Both the position numbers and the translations under genes were made by a program. Source: Gliomastix tumulicola (Eukaryota; Ascomycota; Sordariomycetes; Hypocreales; Bionectriaceae). Taken from it: a stretch of DNA of 64,000 nt. Location: positions 1,984,001 to 2,048,000 of the forward strand of contig BCHX01000002.1 of the NCBI GenBank assembly GCA_001599755.1, given 5' to 3'. Below the pieces are notes generated by a model. That model had not been told where the DNA came from. It worked only from the letters and a program-made list of their open reading frames with translations, and ran no database searches. Positions 33,005 to 43,089 of the stretch are shown here, piece by piece. Numbering within the stretch: position 1 is the first letter of the stretch; every line of letters begins with the position of its first letter.

Positions 33005-35114
33005 CTAGCTGCTCTCGTCGCCTGTAGACTCAACCCTTCCTCCACCAGCACCGGCCTCGTGAGGCCTTCTCTGACCCCGATACCCGTCCCTCTTCCGCGG
33101 CATGACGTCCTCCCCGCGCCAGCCCCTTCCCGGCACGAGGGTCTTGAGGAAGCCGTCCACGTGCACGGCGCCGACGACCTCCTCGTCGCTGTCCGCGTCC
33201 ACGACCGCGACGGCCTGCTCGCTGAGCCCGCCGTGCACGAGGTCCATGTGTCGCCTGAGGTTCGCCCTGCGCGCGAAGCCGTTGGCCGAGCGCTCGCACG
33301 TGGCCACGGGGCAGAAGTGCTGGCCGGCCGAGGAGCGCGAGCTGGAGCGGGAGCGCGGAGCGGGACTGCCTGTGGGAAGACGGGATCGCGAGCGGGATCT
33401 GGTGGGTTTGGAGGGGATCTGGGATGGAGATCTGGAGCGGGGAGGAGGAAGAGGCGGGGAGGAGGAGGAATCGACGGAGGATTGGCGGGAGAGGATGTGT
33501 CGGCGGAGGAGGAGGACCGGCGACGGCGCGGTGGACGAGTTGCGTCTGACTTCATCCTCTGACGACTCGCCATCGTGTGACACCGGGGAGAGCGCGATGG
33601 GCTGAGGCCGGTACTCGGTCGTCTGGACGGCGCCGCGGTGCGAGGCGGGAGCCTCCTCGAAGCGACGCAGGACCATGCCCTCGCCAAAGAGGTCGGCGCA
33701 GCGTCGGGCCGTGCGGGCGAGGACGTCCGGCGGGAATCCGGCGACGGAGGCTGCCCCGATGACGTCGCTCCAGTCGCGGAGGCGGAGGCGGCGTCCGGTG
33801 CGCTGGGGACGCCTCGAGGAGGAGGGGGAGGATGGCTGGTGGTGATCTGGGGATGCGGCGTCACCTTCGCGGTTCGTCTCTGTGTCGCTGGCGAGCTCGC
33901 TGGTGGCCTCGTCGCCGGCGCGGAGCCACGCGTTGAAGGCGTCGTCGGCTTCGGAGCGGGCGGATGAGGCCCGTCTTCCACGCCTGCTGGATGGTCTATC
34001 CTCCTCAGCTTCCTCTTCCTCCTCCTTGTCGTCGTCACCGTCATCATCCCCTGCTGGTTTCTGGGTGGCTTCAGCACCCTGCGTCTGCTGCTCCCCGGCA
34101 CGCCGCCGTCGCCTGCGAAGTTTCTTCAGCCTTCCCCCCTGGCTAGTGTCAGACTCAGCATCCGTAGACGAGTCGGACTGGTAGCTGACGCAGTTTGCGC
34201 GTAGTGTATGCAGGACCTGCAACGTCTTGTCCATCTGTGATAGGATATGCCGGACCGGAGGCCTGAGTAACTCGTAGGAGCGCTCGTCGTCTGCGGATAC
34301 GGCTGCTCTGTATGTCCCGGCAGCCCGTCTCTTGCGCTTCTTCTTCTCGCCCCGGGCCGTGGACGAGTCGTCTTCCTCCGCGTCGGTCGTGAGGGCGCCA
34401 TGCTTGCTCTCGTGCTCTGACTCTGTATCCCAGACTGACGCTTCCGGCGACGACGGCGGCGGCGGGTCATCTGCTGTCTCTGTTTCCTGCCGCGTCTCTG
34501 GAGGCTGATACGCGTGATACCGTCCGACGCCTTTCCGCCTCCGGAACCGCTCCTTGGCCATGCGCAGGATCGATGCGCTGAGCTCGTCCTGGAGATCGGA
34601 GCTCGGCATCTTGACGTCCTCCCGGCTGCGGTACGTGAACTCGTCATCCTCGTCCTCATCCCTCGCGACGAGATCTTCCCGCGGGAGATCCTCCAGCTTC
34701 AATGGCCATGCCGTCCATGCCCTGGGCGGCGTCCAGACCACCTCCTGTCCATTAGCCTGCGCCACAACAAAAAAAAAAAGTCAGCATGTCTGCTCATCAC
34801 CAAGTATTTTGTCTGTCTAATCCCAAGGGGCGGCGCATACTCACCAGCCGAACAGTCACGTCCTGCGCCGTCCGCGGATCTGCCGCCCGCCGTCGGAGCG
34901 CGAAGGCATCGTACAGATGCACCGCCAGATCCTGGTCGTCCAATCGCTTCATGGACTTCCACAGCGTCCTCTCCTCCTCGGTGAGGCCGCGCCACGTGGA
35001 CGCCGGGCCGGTCCAGCGGTTGGGCCGGTGCTGGTGGAGGTCATCGGAGGCGATGGAGGCGATTTCGTCGTCGTCTAGATCCCAGGTCTCGGGTTTGGCC
35101 CTGGCCGGGTCCAT
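33005..35114 (-). CDS. RRN9-like RNA polymerase I initiation factor with C2H2-type finger
   Basis: Likely homologue of Rrn9, a subunit of the upstream activation factor that helps recruit RNA polymerase I to rDNA. Exons on the minus strand are 35114-34845 and 34756-33005; the 88-nt phase-0 intron carries a T11 tract before its GCGCAG acceptor. The 673-residue product has the Rrn9-domain pattern early: an LYDAFALRRRA helix, then WTPPRAWTAWPL and a helix ILRMAKERFRRRK. The middle is acidic/basic low complexity with stretches such as RKKRKRR. Near the C-terminus is CX4CX15HX4H (Cys572 to His597 region, CPVATC...HMDLVH), a C2H2-like finger not part of yeast Rrn9. The Rrn9 call rests on remembered family motifs and is moderate. 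Confidence 0.68.
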
Positions 35115-35570
35115 GGCTGATTGGTTTTGCTGGGGGTGATGAGATAGTATGTACGAGGTTGGAAGCAGCGAGAGGCTGATGGCGCTGGTTGATGAAAGTT
35201 ATGGGAGGTCACGTGCCGTGTTGTTGGTGACGCTTGGAATATAATTGATAGATATGGACTGTACCTATTTGAAGAATTTTGAATTTGTTGTAAATGCTGT
35301 TGGTAGAGTTTTCGTCTTGCGACTTTCTAGGTATGGATTCCAGGTGCGTGAGGTTGGTTTTGAAAGTAGTACTGCGGAACGCAAATTCTGTGGTCACTCG
35401 TGCACGATGTTGAACAACCCATTTACTGAGAAAGGCGATACGAAACGAAAAGTCCCAAGTTTCATTGCCCAAACTCCCGTCAACTACACAGGATCTATGC
35501 CCTTTTTTCCAGCAAACGAACAGATACATGCATTACTCAACAGAAACCAAATCTAGATAGAGCCCGGTGC
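35115..35570. other. Intergenic region between NOP7 and RRN9-like genes
   Basis: 456 bp, comparatively AT-rich, between two minus-strand genes. It contains the NOP7 3' end and the RRN9-like promoter. Small plus- and minus-strand frames here have no protein character. Confidence 0.4.
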
Positions 35571-37586
35571 TTACGGGTTGGCCTTCTTCTTATTCTTATT
35601 CTTCTCCTTCTCCAGCTTTCTCCTCTTGGCCCGCAGCTTCTCGTCCTCGGCGCTCTTCTTGTTGTTGGTGTACTGCATCTGCTCGAACAGCTTCCGCTTC
35701 TTCTTGCTCAGCATGCCCTTGGCCCGCTCGATCTCCTCGGCCTCCTCGCGCGCCTTCTTGGAGAGCGCCTTGCGGGCGTCCTCCTTGGCCCGGGCCTGCT
35801 TGTCCTTGCCCTTGGGCTGGACGGAACTGCCCTTCAGCTCCGCCTCGAGCTCGAGCTGGCGCGAGGCGCCGTCGTCTTCCGAGTCTTCCTCTGCGTTGTC
35901 TGCCTCCTCCTCCTCCTCCTCGGCCTCCTCCTCATCCGCAGAGAAGCCGCCAAAGTCGTCGTCCTCGTCTTCGTCTTCGTTATCATCTGCGACGTCCATG
36001 CCCTCGACGGTCTCGTCGTTGTCCTCGTCGTCGCTTGCGGCCTCTAGTGCCTCCTGCGCGGTCTCCTGCTCCTCCAGGGGTATCGTAGGATCGTAGGCGC
36101 CCGGCGCAGCCTTGACGAAGGGACTCAGATGGGGCGGGAGCGAGACGCCTGGCGCATACAGCAGCGGGTCCTTCAGCTCGCCGTCGTTGACACTGTCCCA
36201 CACCCACTGGGGCTGGACGTATGTCCTCCCGTATACTCGGCTACCCGCGACCTTCTGCGACGTCTGGTTGTCCTCGCCATCCCCGTCAGCCTCGACTGCG
36301 GCCTGCACCGGCGGCCGGTCCACGATCTGGTGTGTGATGTTGGGGTCCTTCTCGTCTGTGGTGAAGGCGCCGCCCCCCAGCACGGCATCCCAGCCTACCC
36401 GCTTGCAGCCGAAGGACTTGAGGAGGAATTCGAGCGGTTGCCGGGGCGTCTCTCGGGAGAGGAAGACTGTGAAGTTGGAGAAGAGGGAGCCCTGGTGGGC
36501 GCCCGTCTCGGTAGGCTGCGGTAGGATATCACCGCCCGGAGCAGCAGGCTCAAACTTGTCCAGCCCGCCGGAGGCCTGGTCCTCCTCCTGCAACTGCTCA
36601 GCAGCAGCGTCGTCGTCGTCGTCGTCGCCATTGGCTTCCTCCTTGCTGTCAATCTGCTTCAGAACCTTGTTCACGGCAGCCTGGACCTTGGGGTCGGGCT
36701 TGTGCGCCGCGCCCTCCAGCAGCTGCTGCTGCTTCTTCTCCTCCGTGCCGGCCAGCGTCAAGCCCTCGAGCGTGTATGCGCCGAGCTCGGCCGCGTTGTC
36801 GTCCTCGACCGCATCGAACTTGGGGGGGTACTTAAGCCCTAGCGAGGTGTAGAGCTTGTAGTTGACGAAGCCGAGGAGGGTCATGTAGAACTCGACAAAG
36901 GTGCCCATGATGCGGAAGTCGACGTCGCCGACGATGCGCTGGTTGAACTTGTAGGGGACGAGCCACAGGACGTCCTCGCCGCGGATGTTGGCCTGGTAGT
37001 AGATGCCCTTGATGGACAGGAAGGACTTGGTCACGCTGCGCGACACGATGAGGTAGTGCTGGAACTCGAGGCACAGCCGCTCGCAGCGGGCGACCATCTT
37101 GGCCGGCACCGACGACGTCGAGGGCAGGTTGGCGAAGAGGAACAGCATGGAGAGGCAGTCGTCCAGGTCGCGCAGCGCGTCGACGAAAGTCGGGTACCGC
37201 TCGCGCAGCACATGATCAAGGGTATACCGCGGCTTGCCTGTCTTCTCGGGCCTCACGGCGTTGCCCTCGAGGCGCTTCGCATCCGTGACGTCGCCCCGGC
37301 CCAGCGCCTTGGAGATCTTCTTCTCGAGCGCCTTCTGGTCGCGGAAGCGCTGCAGCAGCGGCTCGTGCAGCAGGTACTGGATGTCCTTGGTGTAGTAGAA
37401 GGTGGTCGAGTTGGTCGAGGACTTGGACACCTTCTTCCTGCTCCGGGGCTCGCGCGGGTAGATGCCCTTCCAGATGCACAGCTTGCGGAAGTCGGGGAGG
37501 CTGATCTGGAGCTTGCGGATGGCCTGGTTTCGGGTGACGTAGTTCTTGGCCGCACCGGCCTTGCCCTTCTTCTTTATCCGTGCCAT
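35571..37586 (-). CDS. nop7: Pescadillo homologue Nop7 (PeBoW component)
   Basis: Nucleolar scaffold protein of the Nop7-Erb1-Ytm1 (PeBoW) complex, needed for 60S subunit maturation. A single exon encodes 671 residues starting [19 protein letters not shown]; the frame continues upstream but without family similarity. The N-terminal pescadillo domain includes [20 protein letters not shown] and [15 protein letters not shown] sequence ([24 protein letters not shown]). A BRCT domain follows from about residue 375 ([12 protein letters not shown]...FGCKRVGWD...PQWVWDSVN). The C-terminal third is acidic then Lys-rich coiled coil. The stop TAA is at 35571-35573. NOP7 lies directly upstream, same strand, of the RRN9-like Pol I factor, so two rRNA-pathway genes are neighbours. 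Confidence 0.97.
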   Translation of the reverse strand: MARIKKKGKAGAAKNYVTRNQAIRKLQISLPDFRKLCIWKGIYPREPRSRKKVSKSSTNSTTFYYTKDIQYLLHEPLLQRFRDQKALEKKISKALGRGDVTDAKRLEGNAVRPEKTGKPRYTLDHVLRERYPTFVDALRDLDDCLSMLFLFANLPSTSSVPAKMVARCERLCLEFQHYLIVSRSVTKSFLSIKGIYYQANIRGEDVLWLVPYKFNQRIVGDVDFRIMGTFVEFYMTLLGFVNYKLYTSLGLKYPPKFDAVEDDNAAELGAYTLEGLTLAGTEEKKQQQLLEGAAHKPDPKVQAAVNKVLKQIDSKEEANGDDDDDDAAAEQLQEEDQASGGLDKFEPAAPGGDILPQPTETGAHQGSLFSNFTVFLSRETPRQPLEFLLKSFGCKRVGWDAVLGGGAFTTDEKDPNITHQIVDRPPVQAAVEADGDGEDNQTSQKVAGSRVYGRTYVQPQWVWDSVNDGELKDPLLYAPGVSLPPHLSPFVKAAPGAYDPTIPLEEQETAQEALEAASDDEDNDETVEGMDVADDNEDEDEDDDFGGFSADEEEAEEEEEEADNAEEDSEDDGASRQLELEAELKGSSVQPKGKDKQARAKEDARKALSKKAREEAEEIERAKGMLSKKKRKLFEQMQYTNNKKSAEDEKLRAKRRKLEKEKNKNKKKANP

Positions 37587-38084
37587 TGTGTGTGGTGGTG
37601 GTGGTGGTGAGGTTGTGTGAGGGAGGAAATGGGTGGTTGTTGAGAGAGACACCGAAATCCGCGGGGCACTTTTCCTGCTATAACATGCACCGAACTTTTT
37701 TTTTTTTTTCCTGTCCACTGTCCAGCCTGGAACTTTTTTTGCCATGGTTCACCGCCCAATTGGAATTCCCATTGAGGTCTAGCGTCATGCGGGAGAGTCT
37801 AAACCCCACTCGAGGCTTCTCCACCAGTTGTGGAAGATCTTGGCTACCCTAAACTTCGGCGAGACGAAACTGGAGATTTCATGCGAATCAGAGCGGCGAA
37901 ACTCGATCGCTGCCTCACTAGCGGGACCGCATGATCCAAGGGCGCAGACTACAATTGGAATACGATTAGAACGAGGTGTAGGTCAAGTATATAAGGTAAG
38001 GTCACTAGCATGTGAACTCTACATCCAATGCTTGAATGAGTCTCGCCATAGAGCACCGTGCCTCGCTGCAAAGACACCATCACG
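37587..38084. promoter_or_regulatory. Divergent NOP7 / GFA-protein promoter region
   Basis: 498 bp. A GTGGTGGTGGTGGT tract lies just upstream of the NOP7 ATG and a T13 tract at about 37697-37710. Both promoters must fit in this interval. No open frame of note. Confidence 0.45.
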
Positions 38085-39152
38085 ATGGCACTCAACAAGA
38101 CGCTTGAAGCGAAGTGCTTCTGCGGAGCTGTGCACTTCACGGTCGAGCTGCCAGCCACGCAGCTCCCGCTGCCCGTCCACCTCTGCCACTGCAGCCAATG
38201 CCGCTACCGGTCTGGAGGGCCATGCGTCTTCCACACGAGGATCCCCCCGGAGGCGACCCGTCGGTTCGTCGCGCCCTCGACCGAGGCCAACATGACGGCC
38301 TACGACTTCGAGGGCGCCGAGAGCTCGTGGATGTTCTGCTCGACCTGCGGCTGCCACATCACGAGCATCGTGTACGACGTGGGCGCGTGGGTGGTGTCCT
38401 CGTCCATCTTCACGGAGCACGGGCCGGAGAACTTCAGGATCAGGAAGCACATCTACAGCAGGTCGGCCAAGGACGGGGGCATCGCGGCCATGCTGCGGAG
38501 CGTCGGCGACTGTGTGCTCGAGGACCGGCATCCGCCTGACGATGATCCCGGCGCGGCTGTCGTCGAGGCCGAGCCGGAGGTCAGCGCCCAGGATGGCCAG
38601 CCCAGACTGCGCGCACAGTGCCATTGCGGCGGGGTGTCGTTTACCGTCAAGCGGCCAGACCAGGAGGTCCTCTCCTCGCCGTCTCTGCGTCCGTATGTGT
38701 CGCCGCTGGACGAGTCCAAGTGGTTCGCCGCGTTCGACGCCTGCGACGACTGCAGACTCGTCAACGGGACGCACCTCGTCGGCTGGGCGTTCCTCCCCTC
38801 GTCCTCCATCGACCAGCCCATCGGCCGGGACCTGCTCATCGGCACGGCCAAGACGTACGCCAGCTCGCCTGGTGTCCTGCGGTCTTTCTGCGGGCGCTGC
38901 GGCGCGACGGTGTTCTACTCGACGGATGAGCGGGAGCTGCCGGCAGACAGGAGGGTGCTCGATCTCGCGACGGGCATTCTCAGGGCGCCGGAGGGCCCGA
39001 TGGCGGAGGAGTGGCTGACGTGGCGGACCAAGATTGCGTGGCTGGACAGCGGGAAGAGGTTTGACGAGAGCTTTGTGACTGCGTTGGAGGAGGGGACAGA
39101 GGCATGGACGGTGAAGAGATATGGGCAGGTGTTGCGACAGAATATTCCGTGA
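38085..39152 (+). CDS. Tandem GFA/CENP-V-fold zinc protein
   Basis: Intron-free gene for a 355-residue protein made of two GFA (glutathione-dependent formaldehyde-activating enzyme/CENP-V) domains. Domain 1 (about 8-150) has its zinc cysteines in KCFCGAV, CHCSQC and CSTCGC. Domain 2 (about 180-340) has them in QCHCGGV, CDDC and CGRC. Both sets look complete, so both may bind two zinc ions. A linker of acidic residues (VVEAEPEVSAQDG) joins them. GFA-family proteins in fungi often have unknown substrates; a role in thiol-adduct or formaldehyde handling is only a family-level guess. ATG 38085 was chosen because the frame has no earlier ATG near it. Confidence 0.88.
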   Translation: MALNKTLEAKCFCGAVHFTVELPATQLPLPVHLCHCSQCRYRSGGPCVFHTRIPPEATRRFVAPSTEANMTAYDFEGAESSWMFCSTCGCHITSIVYDVGAWVVSSSIFTEHGPENFRIRKHIYSRSAKDGGIAAMLRSVGDCVLEDRHPPDDDPGAAVVEAEPEVSAQDGQPRLRAQCHCGGVSFTVKRPDQEVLSSPSLRPYVSPLDESKWFAAFDACDDCRLVNGTHLVGWAFLPSSSIDQPIGRDLLIGTAKTYASSPGVLRSFCGRCGATVFYSTDERELPADRRVLDLATGILRAPEGPMAEEWLTWRTKIAWLDSGKRFDESFVTALEEGTEAWTVKRYGQVLRQNIP

Positions 39153-39521
39153 TGATGTGTCGAGGTAGCATCAACTGCGAAAACAGCGTATAACTGGACA
39201 TACCTAATAGAATTCACCTTCTAGAGTCCATCAAATGGATTTTGTTACCTTCAGTCGTAGCGGAAGCTGGCTGTGAGGCGGATAAGGCGTGATCGTCCAC
39301 GATAGTTAGCCTGGCTTCATCTCATTCCACTTTTTCTCTCACCAGCATCAACTTACACCTCAACTACTAATTCAGCTACTACGGTACCCTAATCTCTTCC
39401 TCAATCAGACCCCTAATTTTTAATTCCTTTTCCTTCATGACATACACGTGAGAATTCCCATCACACAGCCCCTTAGATGCGTCATGTACCGAGACGGCCA
39501 TTCGCCCTCGGCTTCAAACCG
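39153..39521. promoter_or_regulatory. Promoter of the plus-strand FPGS gene
   Basis: 369 bp between the GFA gene and FPGS copy 1. AT-rich in the middle (39340-39450). A 13-codon ATG-started uORF at 39484-39525 (stop TGA overlapping the FPGS ATG as ATGA) precedes the main start. Confidence 0.4.
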
Positions 39522-41155
39522 ATGATTCCCAGCTCCCGCCGCCTCTCCAGCGCAACGCGGTCCTACGCCGTTAGTCACATGCCCACGAACCTCTTTGACA
39601 CTTCATCTACTGACTCGTAACCAGGACGCCATCGACGCCCTCAACACGCTCCAGACGCCCCATGCCGTGATCGAGGCCCGCCGCCAGCAGGGCGTCCGCC
39701 CCAACGCCTCGTCCGTCGAGGAGATGGGCGTCTATCTCACGCGCATCGGCTACTCGCCCTCGGATCTCGACCGCCTCAACGTCATCCACGTCGCGGGCAC
39801 CAAGGGCAAGGGCACCACCTGCGCGTACGTCGACGGCATCCTCTCGCGCTACCGTCAACAGGGGAAACTCGCCCGGACAGGGCTGTTCCTGTCGCCGCAC
39901 CTCATCGCCGTGCGGGAGCGCATCCGCGTCGACTCGGCGCCGCTGGCCGCGGATCTGTTCGCTCGGTACTTCTTCGACGTCTGGGACCGGCTGGGGGCGG
40001 CGGCGGCGGCGGACAGGGATGAAGGGGTCGACGACGACGACGACGGGCTTGTCCTCCCGCGGGAGGCGAGGCCAGCGTATGCGCGGTTTCTGACGCTCAT
40101 GAGCTGGCACGTGTTTCTGCAGGAGGGCGTCGATGCCGTCGTGTATGAGACGGGGATTGGAGGCGAGTACGACGCGACGAACCTCGTGCAGCGGCCGCTC
40201 GTCTCGGGGATCTCGACGCTGGGCATCGATCACGTGTTTGCGTTGGGCGAGACGGTCGAGAAGATCGCGTGGCACAAGGCCGGCATCATGAAGACGGGGG
40301 CTCCGGCGTTCACGGTCGGCCAGCTGCCCGAGGCGGAGGAGGTGCTGAGGCGGCGGGCGGCGGAGAAGGACGTCGAGCTCAAGATTCTGCCTGTGGACGG
40401 GAGACTGGCGGGCGTCAAGGTCAAGCCTGACGCCGAGTTTCAGAGGAAGAATGCGACATTAGCGGTAGCATTGGCCGAGACGACTCTGACCAAGCTCGGT
40501 GTGCTCGAGGGGAGTCAACAAGGAGGGCCTCTGCCTCGCGAGTTTGTAGAGGGCATCGAGGATACGGTCTTCAGGGGCCGGTGCGAGACAAAGGAGGAGG
40601 AGACTGTAAGGTGGCACGTGGACGGAGCACACACGGCGGACAGCCTCAAGGTGTCGGCCAAGTGGTTTGCAGACGAGATTGCAGGACGGTAAGAAGGCCC
40701 AGAAGACACACACCAACATTGACACCCGCTGACGGAAGAGACACAGCACCGGGCCTCGGGTTATGATCTTCAACCAGCAGGCCCGCACTGAGGCCCTCGA
40801 CTTCCTCGCCTCCATCCGCGACGCCACGAGACGCTCCGCGGGCAAGCCGTCCTTCGACCACGTCATCTTCTGCACCAACGTCACGAGGGCCGCGACAGGC
40901 TACGAGCGCGACTTCGTCAGCCACCAGCACGACCCGAAGGAGGTCAAGTCGCTGACCATCCAGCACCGCTTCGCCGACAAGTGGGCGCAGCTGGACCCTT
41001 GCGCCGAGATCCACGTGCTGCCTACGATTGAGGAGGCCATCAACTACGCGCGCAGTCTAGGGAGCACAGAGGACAAGGCGCAGGTGCTCGTCACGGGGAG
41101 TCTACACCTCGTCGGGGGCGCGCTAGGCATCCTTGAAGGGGCCGACGCGCTGTAG
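39522..41155 (+). CDS. Folylpolyglutamate synthase, copy 1 (mitochondrial presequence)
   Basis: ATP-dependent ligase adding glutamates to reduced folates, which keeps them in the cell and organelle. Exons 39522-39569, 39625-40688 and 40747-41155 give 506 residues; introns are 55 and 58 nt. Exon 1 encodes only a presequence (MIPSSRRLSSATRSYA), Arg/Ser-rich and without acids, so mitochondrial import is likely. Motifs: P-loop HVAGTKGKGT, SPHLIAVRERI, Mg-site glutamate in YETGIGGEYDATN, WHKAGIMK with the lysine that is carbamylated in bacterial FPGS, WHVDGAHTADSL, and the C-terminal VLVTGSLHLVGG. All catalytic positions seem intact. The insert DEGVDDDDD is lineage-specific. It faces a second, divergent FPGS gene 179 bp downstream. 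Confidence 0.93.
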
Positions 41156-41334
41156 AATAGTAATGTTTCCGTGTGGAATAATTCAGTCTAGTGTAGGGAT
41201 ATCTGTGCCATAAACCAAGAGAGAGGACAAAGAAGAGGGACAAACCACACCAGCAGCTCCCTAAATACAACAAAAGCAAACTCCAGAGGACAACGGGCCA
41301 TGCTTGGAATAATACAGAACCTCGGCGCGGCCGG

Positions 41335-43089
41335 CTACTGCATCGTCTCGGGCAGCAGCCTCTCGGGGTCTAGAGCGACCTTCATGTTCCCAACGAGATG
41401 CATGCTCCCCGTCACGAGCACCTTCCCCATGCCCGTGTACTTCGCCGCCGCGTTCCCAGCAGCCAGCTTCGCATCCATGACGTTGCTCTCCACCGAGACC
41501 CAACAACTCGGCTGGAGCTGGTGCATCTCGCGCGCAAGCTGGATCTGCACGTCCAGATCCCACTCCTGACCCTCGGGGTCGAGGAACGTCGTGTGGTTCG
41601 CCGTGAAGATGGCACGGAAGAACAGGCGATCCGAGGTCAGGTTCGGATACCGCGCGTCGAGGGCAGCGGCCATCTCGGCCAGAAGGCACTTTAGGAGCTC
41701 GGTCGCGTCGCGCTCCTGCTGGTTGAAGACGAGGACGGTCATGTCGTTCGGGTCGAGGTGGCTGACGAACCAGCGGGCTGTCTCCTGCAGGCTCTCCTTT
41801 GTGTGCGCGCCGTCGTAGAACCAGAGCGTGTGGTCGTCTTGCTGGTAGATTTCCTGGCGACCTGGGAGAGACAGTGACTTTAGGCTGTCGTGGAAGACGA
41901 CAGGCACATCGTCTAGGCTAGGCAACGCCGCCGCTTCCTCGTCTTTTGGTAGTATAGTACGCATAGCTGCTGCGCCGTCTGCTTCTTCTTCTTCTTCTTG
42001 TTTAATATGATCCCAAACAGCCAGGGCAGCCAGTGCTTGGTTGTGTTTCTGAAAGGATGCTGGTGCTGACGGCAAAGTACCTGAACGCTGCTCCTCGCCA
42101 ACGGCCCATTTATCAACATCCGCGTCGTCCACCTCGACGAGACAGGCGCCCTTCTCCCTCGCTCTGGCCCGGAGCACCTTCATCACAGCGGGCTGGTCCT
42201 CCAGCCGCCTCGTGAAGGCCCTCCGCCCGGCCTTGAAGATGCCGGCCTTGTGCCACGCAATCTGCTCGACCGTGTCGCCCAGCATGGCCACGTGGTCCAG
42301 CCCGAGCTGCGTCACCACGGCGGCGGACACCGCCTCTGGCGGGAGCAGGTTTGTCGCGTCGTACTCGCCGCCGATGCCGCACTCGAGGACGACGTCGCGG
42401 ATGCCCTGGCCGAGGAAGATGTGCCACGCCATGATGGTCATGTAGCGGAAGAAGAAGGGCTTGGACGCAGCGCTCTCCGCGTCAGCCACGGACCAGCCCT
42501 TGCCCCGCGCGGCGGCGGTGAAGCGATCCCACAGCTCGAAGAAGGCCTTGGTGAAGACCTCCCTGCTGACCGGCTCCCCGTCAATCGCGATCCTCTCCCG
42601 GGGCGTGACGAGATGCGGACTCGTGTACGTGCCCACGCGGCGTCCCTGCTGCTTCAGCAGAGCCGTGGCGTACGCGCACACGGAGCCCTTCCCCTTGGTC
42701 CCCGCCACGTGGATGTGTCGCATCCTACAGAGATGCCCCTCGGGCGTGTATCCCGCGCGCAGCAGCCAGTCCCTCATCTCCGGGATCGCAGCCGCGTTCA
42801 GATCCTCGCGCGAACCCTGCCCCTGCCCCTGCCCCTGCTTCTGCTTCTGCTGGCTCTCAAAGAGCGCCGTCGCGCTGCGGTTCGGCTTCAGCTGCGACAG
42901 CCTCTTCAGCGCCTCGGCGTAGCCCCGGGTGTCCTCCGTGCGCTGCTGCGTGTGCTGCGTGTGCTGCTTCCGCCTGCGCGTCATGCTCACGAGGGCGATG
43001 GTGATGCATGATGACTGGGCAGTGACTCGGCTGCGGGAGGAGCAGCCCAGGGCCCTCGCGTTTTGTAGGAGCACAGCCGCGCAGCTCAT
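41335..43089 (-). CDS. Folylpolyglutamate synthase, copy 2 (divergent paralogue)
   Basis: Second FPGS-family gene, intron-free, 584 residues, convergent with copy 1. Motifs: IPEMRDWLLRAGY, HVAGTKGKGSVCAY, YTSPHLVTPRERI, LECGIGGEYDATN, LGLDHVAMLGDTVEQIAWHKAGI, WFYDGAHTKESL, LVFNQQERDA and VLVTGSMHLVG. It therefore retains the catalytic set. It differs from copy 1 throughout, has no introns and is longer, with a Gln/Gly repeat (KQKQGQGQGQG) near residue 83 and an Ala/Glu-rich insert. The N-terminus is Arg/Ser/Cys-rich; a second in-frame Met (Met36, MTRRRKQ) could give a cytosolic form. Which copy is the ordinary housekeeping enzyme is not clear from sequence. Confidence 0.92.
   Translation of the reverse strand: MSCAAVLLQNARALGCSSRSRVTAQSSCITIALVSMTRRRKQHTQHTQQRTEDTRGYAEALKRLSQLKPNRSATALFESQQKQKQGQGQGQGSREDLNAAAIPEMRDWLLRAGYTPEGHLCRMRHIHVAGTKGKGSVCAYATALLKQQGRRVGTYTSPHLVTPRERIAIDGEPVSREVFTKAFFELWDRFTAAARGKGWSVADAESAASKPFFFRYMTIMAWHIFLGQGIRDVVLECGIGGEYDATNLLPPEAVSAAVVTQLGLDHVAMLGDTVEQIAWHKAGIFKAGRRAFTRRLEDQPAVMKVLRARAREKGACLVEVDDADVDKWAVGEEQRSGTLPSAPASFQKHNQALAALAVWDHIKQEEEEEADGAAAMRTILPKDEEAAALPSLDDVPVVFHDSLKSLSLPGRQEIYQQDDHTLWFYDGAHTKESLQETARWFVSHLDPNDMTVLVFNQQERDATELLKCLLAEMAAALDARYPNLTSDRLFFRAIFTANHTTFLDPEGQEWDLDVQIQLAREMHQLQPSCWVSVESNVMDAKLAAGNAAAKYTGMGKVLVTGSMHLVGNMKVALDPERLLPETMQ
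42805..42852. repeat. Short CCCCTG/CTTCTG tandem repeat inside FPGS copy 2
   Basis: Four CCCTGC-type units followed by three TTCTGC units encode the Gln/Gly and Gln/Lys alternation in the protein. It lies between the N-terminal leader and the first conserved FPGS motif and probably forms a flexible linker. Confidence 0.75.

Noticed and set aside
42250..43011. Plus-strand 253-residue frame opposite FPGS copy 2
   Set aside because: Antisense shadow; His/Arg/Leu-rich with no motif.
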